The notes: generated by a model not told the origin, from the letters alone. A DNA stretch of 36,769 bases from an uncultured beta proteobacterium (GCA_903929815.1 CAIYWD010000223.1:1-36769), one strand, 5' to 3'; counted from the first letter of the stretch, positions 10,109 through 20,341 are shown. Made by a program: numbers and translations.

Positions 10109-10333
10109 GTGTTTTTCATGGTTTGGAGTGGACCAAATGCCATGACCGTGAGACGAATTGATTCGTCTATTTTGCTATCAAAGAAATAGCTATCTATTCA
10201 AGCTGGACGTGCGCTATAGGCCGATTTGTTATATAAAAAACTCACTCAAGTTCGCGCAGTTTGAAATGCACTCGCAGCAGCGGCCTGACTGGGTCCAAAA
10301 CTTTGGATTGCACCCAGATCAGTCTGATCCACG

Positions 10334-10531
10334 TCAGGATATCCTTCTATTTTGCGGGATCTGCGCTTGGCGGTAGCCTTTCCAGGCTTCAATATCTACC
10401 GTTTTGTCCCACAATAACTTCATGCCGCGATGCTGCCCTTCTTCCAGCAAGGGCTTGCGGGCTTTGAGCTGCTCGATAAAGAGCGTGATGTCAGATTTGT
10501 ACTGGGGGCGGTAAAAAATATTCATGGACAA
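10334..10531 (-). CDS. DUF3460 family small protein
   Basis: 65-aa ORF YKSDITLFIEQLKARKPLLEEGQHRGMKLLWDK..., matches my recollection of DUF3460. Confidence 0.75.
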   Translation of the reverse strand: MSMNIFYRPQYKSDITLFIEQLKARKPLLEEGQHRGMKLLWDKTVDIEAWKGYRQAQIPQNRRIS

Positions 10532-10594
10532 AAAAACCTTGGATGAGACATCATTCTAGCGATGCGATCTATTTTTGTGCAGGCTTCGCATGGG

Positions 10595-11248
10595 TCATAT
10601 TGAATGGTATCCCTGCGTGGTGGCAGCACAAGCTGGGTAGTTCAACATACGCTCGCAATAGCGGGCAATCAAATCAACTTCAAGATTGACGGCACTCCCC
10701 ACTTTCAAGTAGCCCAAGGTGGTGTGGTCCAGGGTGTGGGGAATCAGGTTGATGCTGATCTCACAACCTTCGGGCTGGTCTTGCACCTCGTTGACCGTCA
10801 GGCTCACCCCATGGACGGCAATCGACCCCTTGAAAGCCAAATACTTTGCCAACGACAGGGGCGCGATGATGCGCAGTTGCCAGCTTTCGCCCACCGGTGC
10901 AAAGTGTGTGACGCTGCCTACGCCGTCCACATGCCCTGACACGATATGACCACTTAGACTATCTTGTACACGCAAAGCCTTTTCAAGATTGACGTTGCCC
11001 CTTTGATTCAGTCCTGTGGTTTTGCTTAAAGATTCTGCTGAAACATCAACGATGAACTGCTGCTGTTTTATGTCTATTTGGGCGACGGTCATGCACGCGC
11101 CGTTGAGGGCAATGCTGTCCCCGGGCGACAAGTTGTCAAGATAATGGAGTGGGCAATCGATGGTGATGCGAACACCATGCGCATCAGAGTTGCCCAGTGG
11201 GATGGTGGCGACAATGCGCCCGGTGCCGGTGATAATGCCTGTAAACAT
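10595..11248 (-). CDS. ribE: Riboflavin synthase alpha subunit
   Basis: MFTGIITGTGRI N-terminus, duplicated lumazine-binding domains (GACMTV, GVSLTVNEV). Confidence 0.95.
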   Translation of the reverse strand: MFTGIITGTGRIVATIPLGNSDAHGVRITIDCPLHYLDNLSPGDSIALNGACMTVAQIDIKQQQFIVDVSAESLSKTTGLNQRGNVNLEKALRVQDSLSGHIVSGHVDGVGSVTHFAPVGESWQLRIIAPLSLAKYLAFKGSIAVHGVSLTVNEVQDQPEGCEISINLIPHTLDHTTLGYLKVGSAVNLEVDLIARYCERMLNYPACAATTQGYHSI

Positions 11249-11273
11249 GCCGTTATTTTAAATGGGACTTGAC

Positions 11274-13064
11274 ATGAGCTTTCGTACCGCTGAACCAGCA
11301 TTAAAAGAAGTATTGGATTCCATCGCCAGGGGTGAAACCCAACTGCCCGATTTCCAGCGTGGCTGGGTTTGGGACGACATGCACATCAAGTCTCTCATTG
11401 CCAGTCTTTCATTGTCTTACCCCATTGGGGCTGTTATGTTTCTTGAAGCGGGTGGCGTTCCTTTCAAGCCCCGCTTGTTTGAGGGCGTGAACATCAATCC
11501 TGCGCCGGTACCCAGAACACTGGTACTGGATGGCCAACAGCGCCTCACATCCATGTATTTGGCGCTGAGAAGTGGCATTCCGGTCAAAACCAAGACCGAA
11601 AAGGGCATGGACATTTTGCGTGTTTACTTTTTGGACATGGCCAAGTGTCTCGATCCCACAGCCGACCGGGAAGAAGCGGTTGTCTCGGTATCTGAAAATC
11701 TTCGGATCACATCGGATTTTGGTCGCAGTATTGACCTCGACCTCAGCAGTCATGAGTTTCAGTATGCGAATCGCATGTTTCCAATCTCACTGATGTTCGA
11801 TACTGCGCCCTGCATGGAATGGGAAACTGGTTTTTTGACCCACTATGCCTACGAACCAAGCGCCACGCAGTTTATGCAGCGTTTTCGCAATGAAATCTGG
11901 CTGAGATTCCAACAGTTCAAAGTACCGGCCATTGAGCTATCCCAAGACACACCTCGTGAGGCAGTTTGCCAAGTCTTTGAAAAAGTCAACACGGGTGGCG
12001 TCACATTAACCGTGTTCGAACTGATGACCGCCACTTTTGCAGCAGAATTGGGCGACTTCCAGTTGCGTGAGAACTGGGCTGCCCGTTTTGCCCGCCTGAC
12101 TGAAAGACACACTATCCTTGAAGCAGTTGACGGTACCAGCTTTCTGACAGCCGCAACGTTATTGTCAACCTATGAAAAGCACCTGTTGAACGGCACACCA
12201 GTATCATGCAAGCGAGCTGATGTTCTTCGTTTGGAGCTTGCCACCTTCAACAACATTGAGGGTCGGCTTGAGGATGGTTTCAAAAGAGCTGCTGAGTTAT
12301 TGGCAGAAGAAAAAATCTTTGATGTTCGCAGCTTGCCATACGCTACCCAACTCATACCTCTTTCTGCAATCTGCGCTCAATTGTCAGACAAAGTGACCCA
12401 GCACGGTATCAAACAAAAGCTCTTAAAGTGGTTCTGGTGTGGTGTTTTTGGTGAGCTATACGGCGGGGCCAGCGAAACCCGCTTTAGTCTTGATCTGCCT
12501 GATGTCATCGCCTGGATCAACGGCGGTAATGAACCTCGAACAGTCCGTGATGCCAGTTTCGCGCCAACGCGCCTTTTGTCGCTACAGTCTCGCTTGGCCG
12601 CCGCCTACAAAGGCATTGCCGCTCTGCTGATGAAAAATGGTAGCCGAGATTTCATCACGGGAACCCCCGTCGACCTGAATAGTTATTTCAATAATGCCAT
12701 TGACATTCACCATGTTTTCCCACGTACTTGGTGCGAAAGGCAAAACATCTTGCGTGACAAATGGAACAGTGTGGTGAACAAGGCCCCTCTGGCTGCAAGC
12801 ACCAACCGATACATCGGCGGCAAAGCACCGAGTGTGTACCTGAGCCGAATCGAAAGGGACACAAAAGTTTCTACCGACACTCTTGACCAATTCCTACAGT
12901 CGCACGCTATCCCGGTGGGTGACCTGCGTAACGATGCCTTTGATTTGTTCATTGCCAGTCGCGCCTCGGAATTGCTCAAGTTAATCGAGACCGCCACCGG
13001 CAAAGCCATATCTGGACGAGACAGTCAAGAAACCATCCAAGCCTTTGGTGCTGTTTTGGTGTGA
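11274..13064 (+). CDS. DUF262 / DUF1524 (GmrSD-like) domain protein
   Basis: LPDFQRGWVWDDMHIKSLIASL, LVLDGQQRLTSMYLAL (DUF262), C-terminal IHHVFPRTWCERQ (HNH-type DUF1524-like). Confidence 0.85.
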   Translation: MSFRTAEPALKEVLDSIARGETQLPDFQRGWVWDDMHIKSLIASLSLSYPIGAVMFLEAGGVPFKPRLFEGVNINPAPVPRTLVLDGQQRLTSMYLALRSGIPVKTKTEKGMDILRVYFLDMAKCLDPTADREEAVVSVSENLRITSDFGRSIDLDLSSHEFQYANRMFPISLMFDTAPCMEWETGFLTHYAYEPSATQFMQRFRNEIWLRFQQFKVPAIELSQDTPREAVCQVFEKVNTGGVTLTVFELMTATFAAELGDFQLRENWAARFARLTERHTILEAVDGTSFLTAATLLSTYEKHLLNGTPVSCKRADVLRLELATFNNIEGRLEDGFKRAAELLAEEKIFDVRSLPYATQLIPLSAICAQLSDKVTQHGIKQKLLKWFWCGVFGELYGGASETRFSLDLPDVIAWINGGNEPRTVRDASFAPTRLLSLQSRLAAAYKGIAALLMKNGSRDFITGTPVDLNSYFNNAIDIHHVFPRTWCERQNILRDKWNSVVNKAPLAASTNRYIGGKAPSVYLSRIERDTKVSTDTLDQFLQSHAIPVGDLRNDAFDLFIASRASELLKLIETATGKAISGRDSQETIQAFGAVLV

Positions 13065-13386
13065 CAAAACGGACATGGCAGTGAATGCAATATTTCTGGA
13101 ACGCAACAAACTTCAACATTTGCAACTTGACCACCATTCTTGGACTGCATTAACCTGGGTTTAACACCCTCAAAAACATTATTTAAAATCAACATATTGC
13201 AAACGAATTTTGCACAACAAAAAAACAGTATCTCTATAATGCATTGATTTTTATTACTATTTTTTGCCATATGTTAAAGATGGGTTAAGAATATGGTGCA
13301 TACCCGCACAACCGAAAATTTACCACATTAATCAATTGGGATGCAGTGTTTAGCGTGATCACAGTCAGACCTTACTGATACCCGTT

Positions 13387-14244
13387 ATGAAAAAACCTGC
13401 ACACTATGAGAATTTTCCGGTGGCATCCTGGTTGTGCCCCCCCCACATGCGCTCTGCCATCACCGCCATTTATCACTTTGCCCGCACGGCTGACGATCTG
13501 GCTGATGAAGGCTATATGGATAGCGCCCTGCGAATGAGTCATTTGCATACCTATCACAGCGACTTGGCCGCAGCCATTCACGGTGAACAAGGCAGTGGCC
13601 GCTGGCAACAGGTGTTTGATGCTTTGCACCAGGCAGTCGTCACACACCACTTGCCCCAAAAGCCGCTCTTTGATTTGCTGGATGCTTTTGAACAAGACAT
13701 CCGTTTCACGGCCATGCAGCGCCGCTACGCAACAGACGCAGAATTAATGGACTACTGCAAGCGTTCCGCCAACCCCGTTGGGCGGCTGCTGCTGCACTTG
13801 TATGGCATTCAGGATGAAGATTCCCTGACGCAAAGCGATCACGTTTGTACCGCCTTGCAACTCATCAACTTCTGGCAAGATGTCAGTGTGGATATGGCAC
13901 GTGGCCGCTACTACATCAGCACAGAGGCTATGACACGTTTCCAAGTGACTGATGCTGATTTTTTGCCCCACAGCACTTCTCAAAATGCTGCGAAATTGAT
14001 AGCTATTTATACAGACAGCGCAAGGGCTACGATGCTAAAAGGCGCTCTACTTTCACTGCACATACCTGGGCGTGCAGGCTGGGAGTTGCGCCTGGTGGTG
14101 CAGGGTGGTTTGCGCATTCTGGACAAAATCGAAGCCCAAGAGTTTGCCACTTGGCGCAAGCGCCCCAAGCTCACGCTAATGGATGCGCCGATCATGCTTT
14201 GGCGAGCATGGAAGATGGGGGCGATGCAAGCCGATGGCGTGTGA
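13387..14244 (+). CDS. hpnC: Squalene/phytoene synthase family protein HpnC
   Basis: HYENFPVASWLCPPHMRSAITAIYHFARTADDLADEG and YCKRSANPVGRLLLHLYG. Confidence 0.88.
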   Translation: MKKPAHYENFPVASWLCPPHMRSAITAIYHFARTADDLADEGYMDSALRMSHLHTYHSDLAAAIHGEQGSGRWQQVFDALHQAVVTHHLPQKPLFDLLDAFEQDIRFTAMQRRYATDAELMDYCKRSANPVGRLLLHLYGIQDEDSLTQSDHVCTALQLINFWQDVSVDMARGRYYISTEAMTRFQVTDADFLPHSTSQNAAKLIAIYTDSARATMLKGALLSLHIPGRAGWELRLVVQGGLRILDKIEAQEFATWRKRPKLTLMDAPIMLWRAWKMGAMQADGV

Positions 14245-14355
14245 AACTTAAAGGCAGAAGCCCATATATGGCAAGACACGCGCAAGGTTTATCCTGAAGA
14301 GCGATTCTTGGCACTTGGGTATTCAGGATATGGTCAATAGATGGAGAGCGGCGTT

Positions 14356-14445
14356 ATGGCAACATATATTCATGCCAACCACTGCGAAGCTTTCAATAGC
14401 GCTCTTCGCCGTCGAAATTCAGCTTTTCGCCGACCCCTGCATTAA
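14356..14445 (+). pseudogene. Transposase C-terminal remnant (IS1-like)
   Basis: MATYIHANHCEAFNSALRRRNSAFRRPLH* resembles HANHxEAFNSALRRRxSAxRRR transposase tails. Confidence 0.5.
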
Positions 14446-14562
14446 AAAAGGGATTAAGATTGAGTTTACTATATGCACTATCTAGTTTTTTCTACTGAGA
14501 TTTGATATTATATTTATCTTGTATGTAACAATAATACTACCCTGAAAAGCGAAAATTGGCAC

Positions 14563-16323
14563 ATGAAAAATTCTTTGTACTTTGGTGATAACTTGGACGT
14601 CTTGCGCGAATCGATCAAAATCGAAAGTGTTGATCTGATCTATCTCGATCCGCCCTTCAACAGCGACCGCAACTACAACATTTTGTTTAGTAGCCCTAAA
14701 GGGCAATCAAGCGAAGCCCAAATTACAGCTTTTCGAGATTCGTGGCACTGGGGCGAGCAATCTGAGCGTGAATTTGGCGAAATTGTTAGAGGCAGTAATA
14801 CGCATGTTTCTGAAATTATGCAGTCACTTCGGCGCTTCCTCGGTGAAAACGATCTGATGGCGTACACGACAATGCTTGCAAATCGCTTGCTTGAGTTACA
14901 TCGTGTGTTAAAACCAACTGGCAGTCTGTACTAGCATTGCGATCCAACAGCTTCACATTATTTGAAAATCATCCTAGACGGTGTTTTTGGCAAAGAAAAT
15001 TATAGAAATGAGATTTCATGGCTACGGTCCCAACCTAAAAGTCACAGTACCATAAATTTTCCAAATTGTCGTGACATCATTCTCAGTAACCGTTTAGACC
15101 CCATCACAGCCATCCGTCGCGGATATGGGCATCCAAGCTGGGAACGCGGGCATCTTGCCCGCAGCGGGCGGGACGCCCGCGCTCCCAAGCAACACATCAC
15201 GGAATGTGGTCAGGGTGTCTAAACGGTTACCATTCTCAGATATACCAAAACTGAGAAGGCTAAATTTATTAAGGTTTACGGCAAATACAACCAGACGTAC
15301 TTAGACAATTTTTATAAGTACACAGATAAGGACGGGCGCAAGTATCGACTTGGAGACATCACGAATCCAAATAAAAATCGTCCAAATCTCACTTATGAAT
15401 TTTTAGGTGTAACTCGCGTGTGGCGATGGACTAAAGATCGCATGCAGAAAGCATTCGACGATGGTTTGATATACCAGTCCAAACCAGGGACAGTACCACA
15501 AGAAAAACGGTATCTTGACAGTATGTATGGACAACCGACAACCGATAACTGGGACGATATAGAGCACTTGCATGGTAGCAGTGATGAATTTTTAGGCTAT
15601 CCGACACAAAAGCCTTTAACTTTGTTGGAACGTATCATCACTGCAAGCAGCAATGAAAACGATGTTGTTTTAGAACCGTTTTGCGGATGTGGTACCGCTG
15701 TGCATGCGGCTCAAAAGCTAGGGCGCAACTGGATCGGTATCGACATCACCCACCTTGCAATCAGCTTAATCGAAAAGCGCCTAAAAGATGGTTTTGCAGG
15801 CATCGAATTTGAAGTTTTTGGCACACCAAAAGATCACGCCGGAGCTACAGACCTAGCGGCACGTGACAAGTACCAATTTCAATGGTGGTCATGTAGCCTA
15901 GTGAACGCACAGCCATATCAGGGTAAAAAGAAAGGCGCAGACAGCGGAATTGATGGACTGATCTACTTTCAAGATGACAGTACCACGCACAAGAAAATCG
16001 TAGTCAGTGTCAAAGGCGGCGATAACATCAGCGTCGCAATGGTGCGCGATCTTGCACACGTTGTAGCACGTGAAAAAGCTGAAATCGGCTTGTTTGTCAC
16101 GCTTGCACAACCAACAAAACCCATGCAGACGGAGGCGATCAAGGAAGGCTATTATTTAAGCCCGATAACTGGTAAGTCGTTTCCAAAGCTGCAAATTTTG
16201 ACAATCGAGGGCTTGTTGGCAGGGACAGAAAGGGCACTGTACCCAGATTTGTCCCAAGGATCGACAACTTTTAAAAAATCGAAAGTCGAAGAGAAAACCG
16301 TGGATCAACAGAAGATGTTTTAG
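14563..16323 (+). pseudogene. Site-specific DNA methyltransferase with C-terminal Mrr-like nuclease domain, disrupted by an amber codon and a MITE insertion
   Basis: N-part YLDPPFNSDRNYN, LKPTGSLY*HCDPTASHYLK; C-part LEPFCGCGTAVHAAQKLGRNWIGIDI, then GADSGIDGLIYF...KKIVVSVKGG; stop at 14932-14934 and element at 15087-15230. Confidence 0.9.
15087..15230. mobile_element. MITE-like element family M3 (GC-rich palindromic core) inserted in the methyltransferase gene
   Basis: TIRs (G)TAACCGTTTAGAC / GTCTAAACGGTTAC; 9-bp direct repeat CATTCTCAG at 15078-15086 and 15231-15239. Confidence 0.92.
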
Positions 16324-16710
16324 CAAAAACACCGCAGCATAAAGCACACAAACAACGCAAGTTGTGTGTGGTTGACATGGGACTGGTTAGAACGTGACGG
16401 TTTTGAAATTTTTTACGTTGTTTTTTTTAGCAGTTACCCAAGCGCATGCTGATCAGATTCAAATCGCTGGTTGACGATCTGATCAAACTGCCTTGATGCA
16501 CACATGTCAATCTGAATGGACGAGTAAGGGCACATCACACCCACCTACTATTTTGCTTAAAAAGTAAGCAATTGCATGGCAAAACAGCGGGTTTACCAGT
16601 AGAAAAGCCGATGAAAGCATGCCGGCAATTGGGGACAGTAACACAGGCAAACGCTGACACCTACTGAAAACTGGGGACAAATTGGGGGCAGTGGGGACAG
16701 TGAATTTGCC

Positions 16711-16746
16711 AAAAAAAATCCCGACTGTTTTAATCGGGATTTTTTA
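16711..16746. terminator. Intrinsic (bidirectional-looking) terminator downstream of tRNA-Arg
   Basis: AAAAAAAATCCCGA-loop-TCGGGATTTTTT hairpin. Confidence 0.8.
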
Positions 16747-16769
16747 ACCTATTAAATTTATTAGGTTTT

Positions 16770-16845
16770 TGGTGCGACTGGCGGGGATCGAACCCACGAC
16801 CCTTGGCTTCGGAGGCCAATGCTCTATCCACTGAGCTACAGTCGC
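16770..16845 (-). tRNA. tRNA-Arg (anticodon CCG), CCA encoded
   Basis: GCGACTG/CAGTCGC acceptor stem, anticodon arm TTGGC-CTCCGAA-GCCAA, GGTTCGATCC T-loop, CCA end. Confidence 0.95.
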
Positions 16846-17011
16846 AAAACTGTAAAATTTGAGTAGAAAAACTTATAAGCTGTTGATTTTTATAAAAAGT
16901 ACGATGATGTTCCCTGTAATTCCTATCCACTATTACTGAACTCTACTACTGTTATAGATTTCAGTACTGACAAAGCGACAAGAATTTCAGTCCATTATTT
17001 CTGATTGTAAG

Positions 17012-17165
17012 GATAGGGGCAACAAGCAGTTGTGCATTTGGCCGTCAGAGTTAAAGATGCAATGCTAGGCACAAATCGCGCGATATGGCACAGCCCCATA
17101 GGCGATTTGTAACGACGCTGAGCGCCCAAATCTGACGGCCAAAAGTGGGACATGTTGTCCATACT
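17012..17165. mobile_element. MITE-like family M2, copy B (degenerate right end)
   Basis: AGGATAGGGGCAACAAGCAGTTGTGCATTTGGCCGTCAGAGTTAAAGATGC..., inverted relative to copy A. Confidence 0.75.
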
Positions 17166-17320
17166 CCAAGTCTGATAGCCTCTTGGTGCAATGGCCTGTT
17201 TTTGGAAAAATTCATCCCAATTTTTTCCAAGAGGTGACTCTTGGCATGTTTTAATCGCATGTTTTAAAAATCGGTCTGTTGCACACCGCATGCCAGACCC
17301 ATCGATTTGAGGACTACTTC

Positions 17321-17932
17321 ATGTTTCAGGTACGTATTCATGGGCGTGGCGGTCAAGGCGTGGTCACAGGCGCCGAGATGATGTCCATCGCCGCATTTCT
17401 GGGGGGACGCCACGCGCAGGCGTTTCCCAGTTTTGGTTCAGAACGCACAGGTGCCCCCGTGGTAGCTTATTGCCGCATGGACGATCACGAGATTCGTCTG
17501 CGAGAACCCATCATGCAGCCCGATGCCATCATCATTCAAGACTCTACTTTGTTGCACCAGATAGATGTGTTTGGTGGCCTGAAAAAGGACGGCTATATTT
17601 TGATCAACACCACTCACAGTTTCAAGGATTTGGGGTTGGATGAATTTGTTAAAGGTTTTCAGCAAGAGCGTTTATTGATGGTGCCGGCGACTGATTTGGC
17701 CATGAAGCATGTGGGGCGTCCGGTACCTAATATGCCTTTGCTGGGTGCTTTTGCGGCGTTGGGGGGTCTGATATCGCTCGATGCAGTACAACAAGCCATT
17801 GCGCGAAAATTTTCAGGTGTCGTGCAAAAGGGCAATCAGGCAGCAGCCAAAGAGGCTTTTGATATCGTGATGCAACACAAGACTCAGCAAACTCAGCAAA
17901 CTCAGCAAACCCAGGAGACTCACCATGCTTGA
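17321..17932 (+). CDS. porG: 2-oxoacid (pyruvate):ferredoxin oxidoreductase gamma subunit
   Basis: MFQVRIHGRGGQGVVTGAEMM...QAFPSFGSERTGAPV; tail QTQQTQQTQET from 9-bp repeats. Confidence 0.92.
   Translation: MFQVRIHGRGGQGVVTGAEMMSIAAFLGGRHAQAFPSFGSERTGAPVVAYCRMDDHEIRLREPIMQPDAIIIQDSTLLHQIDVFGGLKKDGYILINTTHSFKDLGLDEFVKGFQQERLLMVPATDLAMKHVGRPVPNMPLLGAFAALGGLISLDAVQQAIARKFSGVVQKGNQAAAKEAFDIVMQHKTQQTQQTQQTQETHHA
17882..17917. repeat. 9-bp tandem repeat ACTCAGCAA x3 plus one degenerate unit in the porG 3' end
   Basis: Direct reading. Confidence 0.85.
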
Positions 17933-19178
17933 ACAATGCGAAGGCTCTCATGCCGTGGCGCAGGCGGTGGCGCTTAGCCGCCCCGAGGTGATATGCGCCT
18001 ACCCCATTTCCCCCCAAACGCACATCGTCGAGGGTTTGGGCGAACTGGTGAAATCCGGCAAGCTGACCCCGTGCGAATTTATCAATGTCGAGTCTGAATT
18101 TGCAGCGTTAAGTGTGGCCATTGGTGCCTCTGCTGCAGGGGCACGCGCCTACACCGCCACAGCGAGCCAGGGCCTGCTGTTCATGGCAGAGGCCGTCTAT
18201 AACGCATCAGGTCTGGGCTTGCCCATTGTGATGACGGTTGCCAACCGCGCGATTGGCGCACCCATCAACATCTGGAATGACCACACCGATAGCATGTCCA
18301 TGCGCGATGCAGGCTGGCTGCAAATTTTTGCCGAGACCAATCAAGAAGCACTTGACTTGCACATTCAATCCTTCAAGATTGCCGAAGAATTGTCTTTGCC
18401 AGTCATGGTTTGCATGGACGGTTTTATTTTGACGCACGCATACGAGCGAGTCGATATGCCCGATCAAGCCCAGGTCGATCGGTTTTTGCCTCCGTATGAA
18501 CCGCGCCAGGTGCTAGATCCCAATGATCCCGTCTCCATCGGCGCTATGGTGGGGCCTGAAGCCTTTACTGAAGTGCGTTATCTGGCACACGTCAAGCAAA
18601 TGCAGGCGCTAGACCTCATTCCCCACATTGCCGAAGAATTCAAAAAAGAATTTGGCCGCGATTCAGGTGGCCTCATCAAAACCTACAAAACCGAAGATGC
18701 ACACACCATTGTGATTGCCTTGGGTTCAGTGCTGGGCACGATCAAAGACACCGTTGATGACATGCGCTCAGAAGGCGCCAAAGTGGGCGTGCTGGGCATT
18801 ACTTCGTACCGCCCCTTCCCCATTTCAGCCATTCGGGATGCCACGGCCCATGCCACGCGCATTGTGGTGATTGAAAAATGTTTTGCAGTAGGCATTGGTG
18901 GCATTGTGTCGCGCGATGTCCGCAGTGCAGTACGTAACCGCCCGCAACCTGTTCTGACCGTTGTCGCCGGCTTAGGGGGGCGTGCCATCACCAAGGCATC
19001 CATTCATCAATTGTTGCAAGATGCCATGGCTGACAAGTTAGAGTTGCTCACCTTCCTGGATTTGGACTGGAATGTGGTCAATCGTGTGCTGGAGCGCGAA
19101 AAACATACGCGCCGCTCAGGCCCTATCGCCGAAGGCATTTTGCGCGATATGGGAACGGTCACTTCGAACCTCTCCTGA
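17925..19178 (+). CDS. porA: Pyruvate:ferredoxin oxidoreductase alpha subunit
   Basis: AYPISPQTHIVEGLGE, VESEFAALSVAIGASAAGARAYTATASQGLLFM; overlaps porG stop by 8 nt. Confidence 0.93.
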   Translation: MLEQCEGSHAVAQAVALSRPEVICAYPISPQTHIVEGLGELVKSGKLTPCEFINVESEFAALSVAIGASAAGARAYTATASQGLLFMAEAVYNASGLGLPIVMTVANRAIGAPINIWNDHTDSMSMRDAGWLQIFAETNQEALDLHIQSFKIAEELSLPVMVCMDGFILTHAYERVDMPDQAQVDRFLPPYEPRQVLDPNDPVSIGAMVGPEAFTEVRYLAHVKQMQALDLIPHIAEEFKKEFGRDSGGLIKTYKTEDAHTIVIALGSVLGTIKDTVDDMRSEGAKVGVLGITSYRPFPISAIRDATAHATRIVVIEKCFAVGIGGIVSRDVRSAVRNRPQPVLTVVAGLGGRAITKASIHQLLQDAMADKLELLTFLDLDWNVVNRVLEREKHTRRSGPIAEGILRDMGTVTSNLS

Positions 19179-19245
19179 AACTTTGCAAGTCGCCATGCGG
19201 CGTGATGCCAGCATGTTGTGACCTCAACCAAGAAAAAGGTGAACC

Positions 19246-20238
19246 ATGGAATCATCAACAATCAAGTTTTATCAAACTGGCACTTTCACGGTCGGCAACC
19301 GTTTGTTGTCCCCTGAATGGCGCAGTGTTCAATCTGATGTGCAGCGAAGTAACTCGCTTAACTCGGGTCACCGCGCCTGTCAAGGTTGCGGCGAAGCCTT
19401 GGGGGCGCGCTATGCCATGGATGCTGCCATGGCTGCAACCCACGGTCAGTTGATCGCCGCCAACGCCACAGGCTGTCTGGAAGTTTTTTCCACGCCTTAC
19501 CCTGAAACTTCCTGGCAAATGCCCTGGATTCACTCGTTGTTTGGCAACACAGCATCAGTTGCCACGGGTATTGCGGCAGCCATGAAAGCCAAGGGGCGGC
19601 CAGAGGTGCGCGTGATCGCGCAAGGTGGCGATGGAGGCACGACCGACATTGGTTTTGGTTGCCTCTCAGGCATGTTTGAGCGCAACGATGATGTGCTCTA
19701 CATTTGCTACGACAACGAAGCTTACATGAACACCGGTGTGCAGCGCTCCAGTGCCACACCGCCTTCTGCGCGCACTGCGACGACCATGTCTGTCGGTCCG
19801 CATCCTGGCAACGAATTTGGTACGGGCAAAAACGTGCCGCTGATTGCCATGGCCCACGAAATTCCCTATGTTGCTACTGCTACGGTGGCTGACTTGCGTG
19901 ACCTTGAGTTCAAGGTCAAAAAAGCCATGTCAATTCATGGCGCGCGCTATATTCATATTTTTGTACCCTGTCCCCTGGGTTGGGGCGCTGCGTCGCACGA
20001 CACCATCAAACTGGCACGGTTAGCTGTTGAAAGCGGAATTTTTCCTGTTTTTGAAGCAGAAAATGGCAAAGTCTCTCGTGTCTCGAAAATCCGTCGCCAG
20101 GTTCCTGTAGAGGATTACCTCAAGCCCCAAAGACGCTTTGCCCATCTGTTTGGCAAAAGTCCGGATGTGGCCACCATCGCACGCTTGCAAGCACGGGCTG
20201 ACCGCAACATCGATCGTTTTTGTCTTTTGGAAAATTAA
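19246..20238 (+). CDS. porB: Pyruvate:ferredoxin oxidoreductase beta subunit (TPP-binding)
   Basis: CQGCGEALGAR, GGDGGTTDIGFGCLSG...YDNEAYMNTG TPP motif. Confidence 0.93.
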   Translation: MESSTIKFYQTGTFTVGNRLLSPEWRSVQSDVQRSNSLNSGHRACQGCGEALGARYAMDAAMAATHGQLIAANATGCLEVFSTPYPETSWQMPWIHSLFGNTASVATGIAAAMKAKGRPEVRVIAQGGDGGTTDIGFGCLSGMFERNDDVLYICYDNEAYMNTGVQRSSATPPSARTATTMSVGPHPGNEFGTGKNVPLIAMAHEIPYVATATVADLRDLEFKVKKAMSIHGARYIHIFVPCPLGWGAASHDTIKLARLAVESGIFPVFEAENGKVSRVSKIRRQVPVEDYLKPQRRFAHLFGKSPDVATIARLQARADRNIDRFCLLEN

Positions 20239-20341
20239 TCGAATTCAGAACTGGCTACTGAAAAGATAGTGAACAACTCTGACCTTCGTCAGCAGTTGTG
20301 CCATCTTTCAGGATTTGGTCAATCTCACAAGGAGTTTATAA

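Noticed and set aside
9716-10330. Possible cobalamin riboswitch upstream of the class II RNR
   Set aside because: No recognisable B12-box or conserved core found by eye; NrdR-like boxes explain the region better
13990-14040. GATAGCTATTTATACAGACAGCGCAAGGGCTAC inside hpnC resembles a dispersed Comamonadaceae-type intergenic repeat (cf. 22695-22750)
   Set aside because: The encoded residues fit the HpnC family alignment as I recall it; similarity too short to claim an insertion
14962-15222. 86-aa ORF as an independent protein
   Set aside because: It is the middle part of the disrupted methyltransferase read into the MITE
17882-17917. 9-bp repeat encoding TQQ at the PorG C-terminus as a functional motif
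   Set aside because: Short low-complexity tail, best explained by replication slippage
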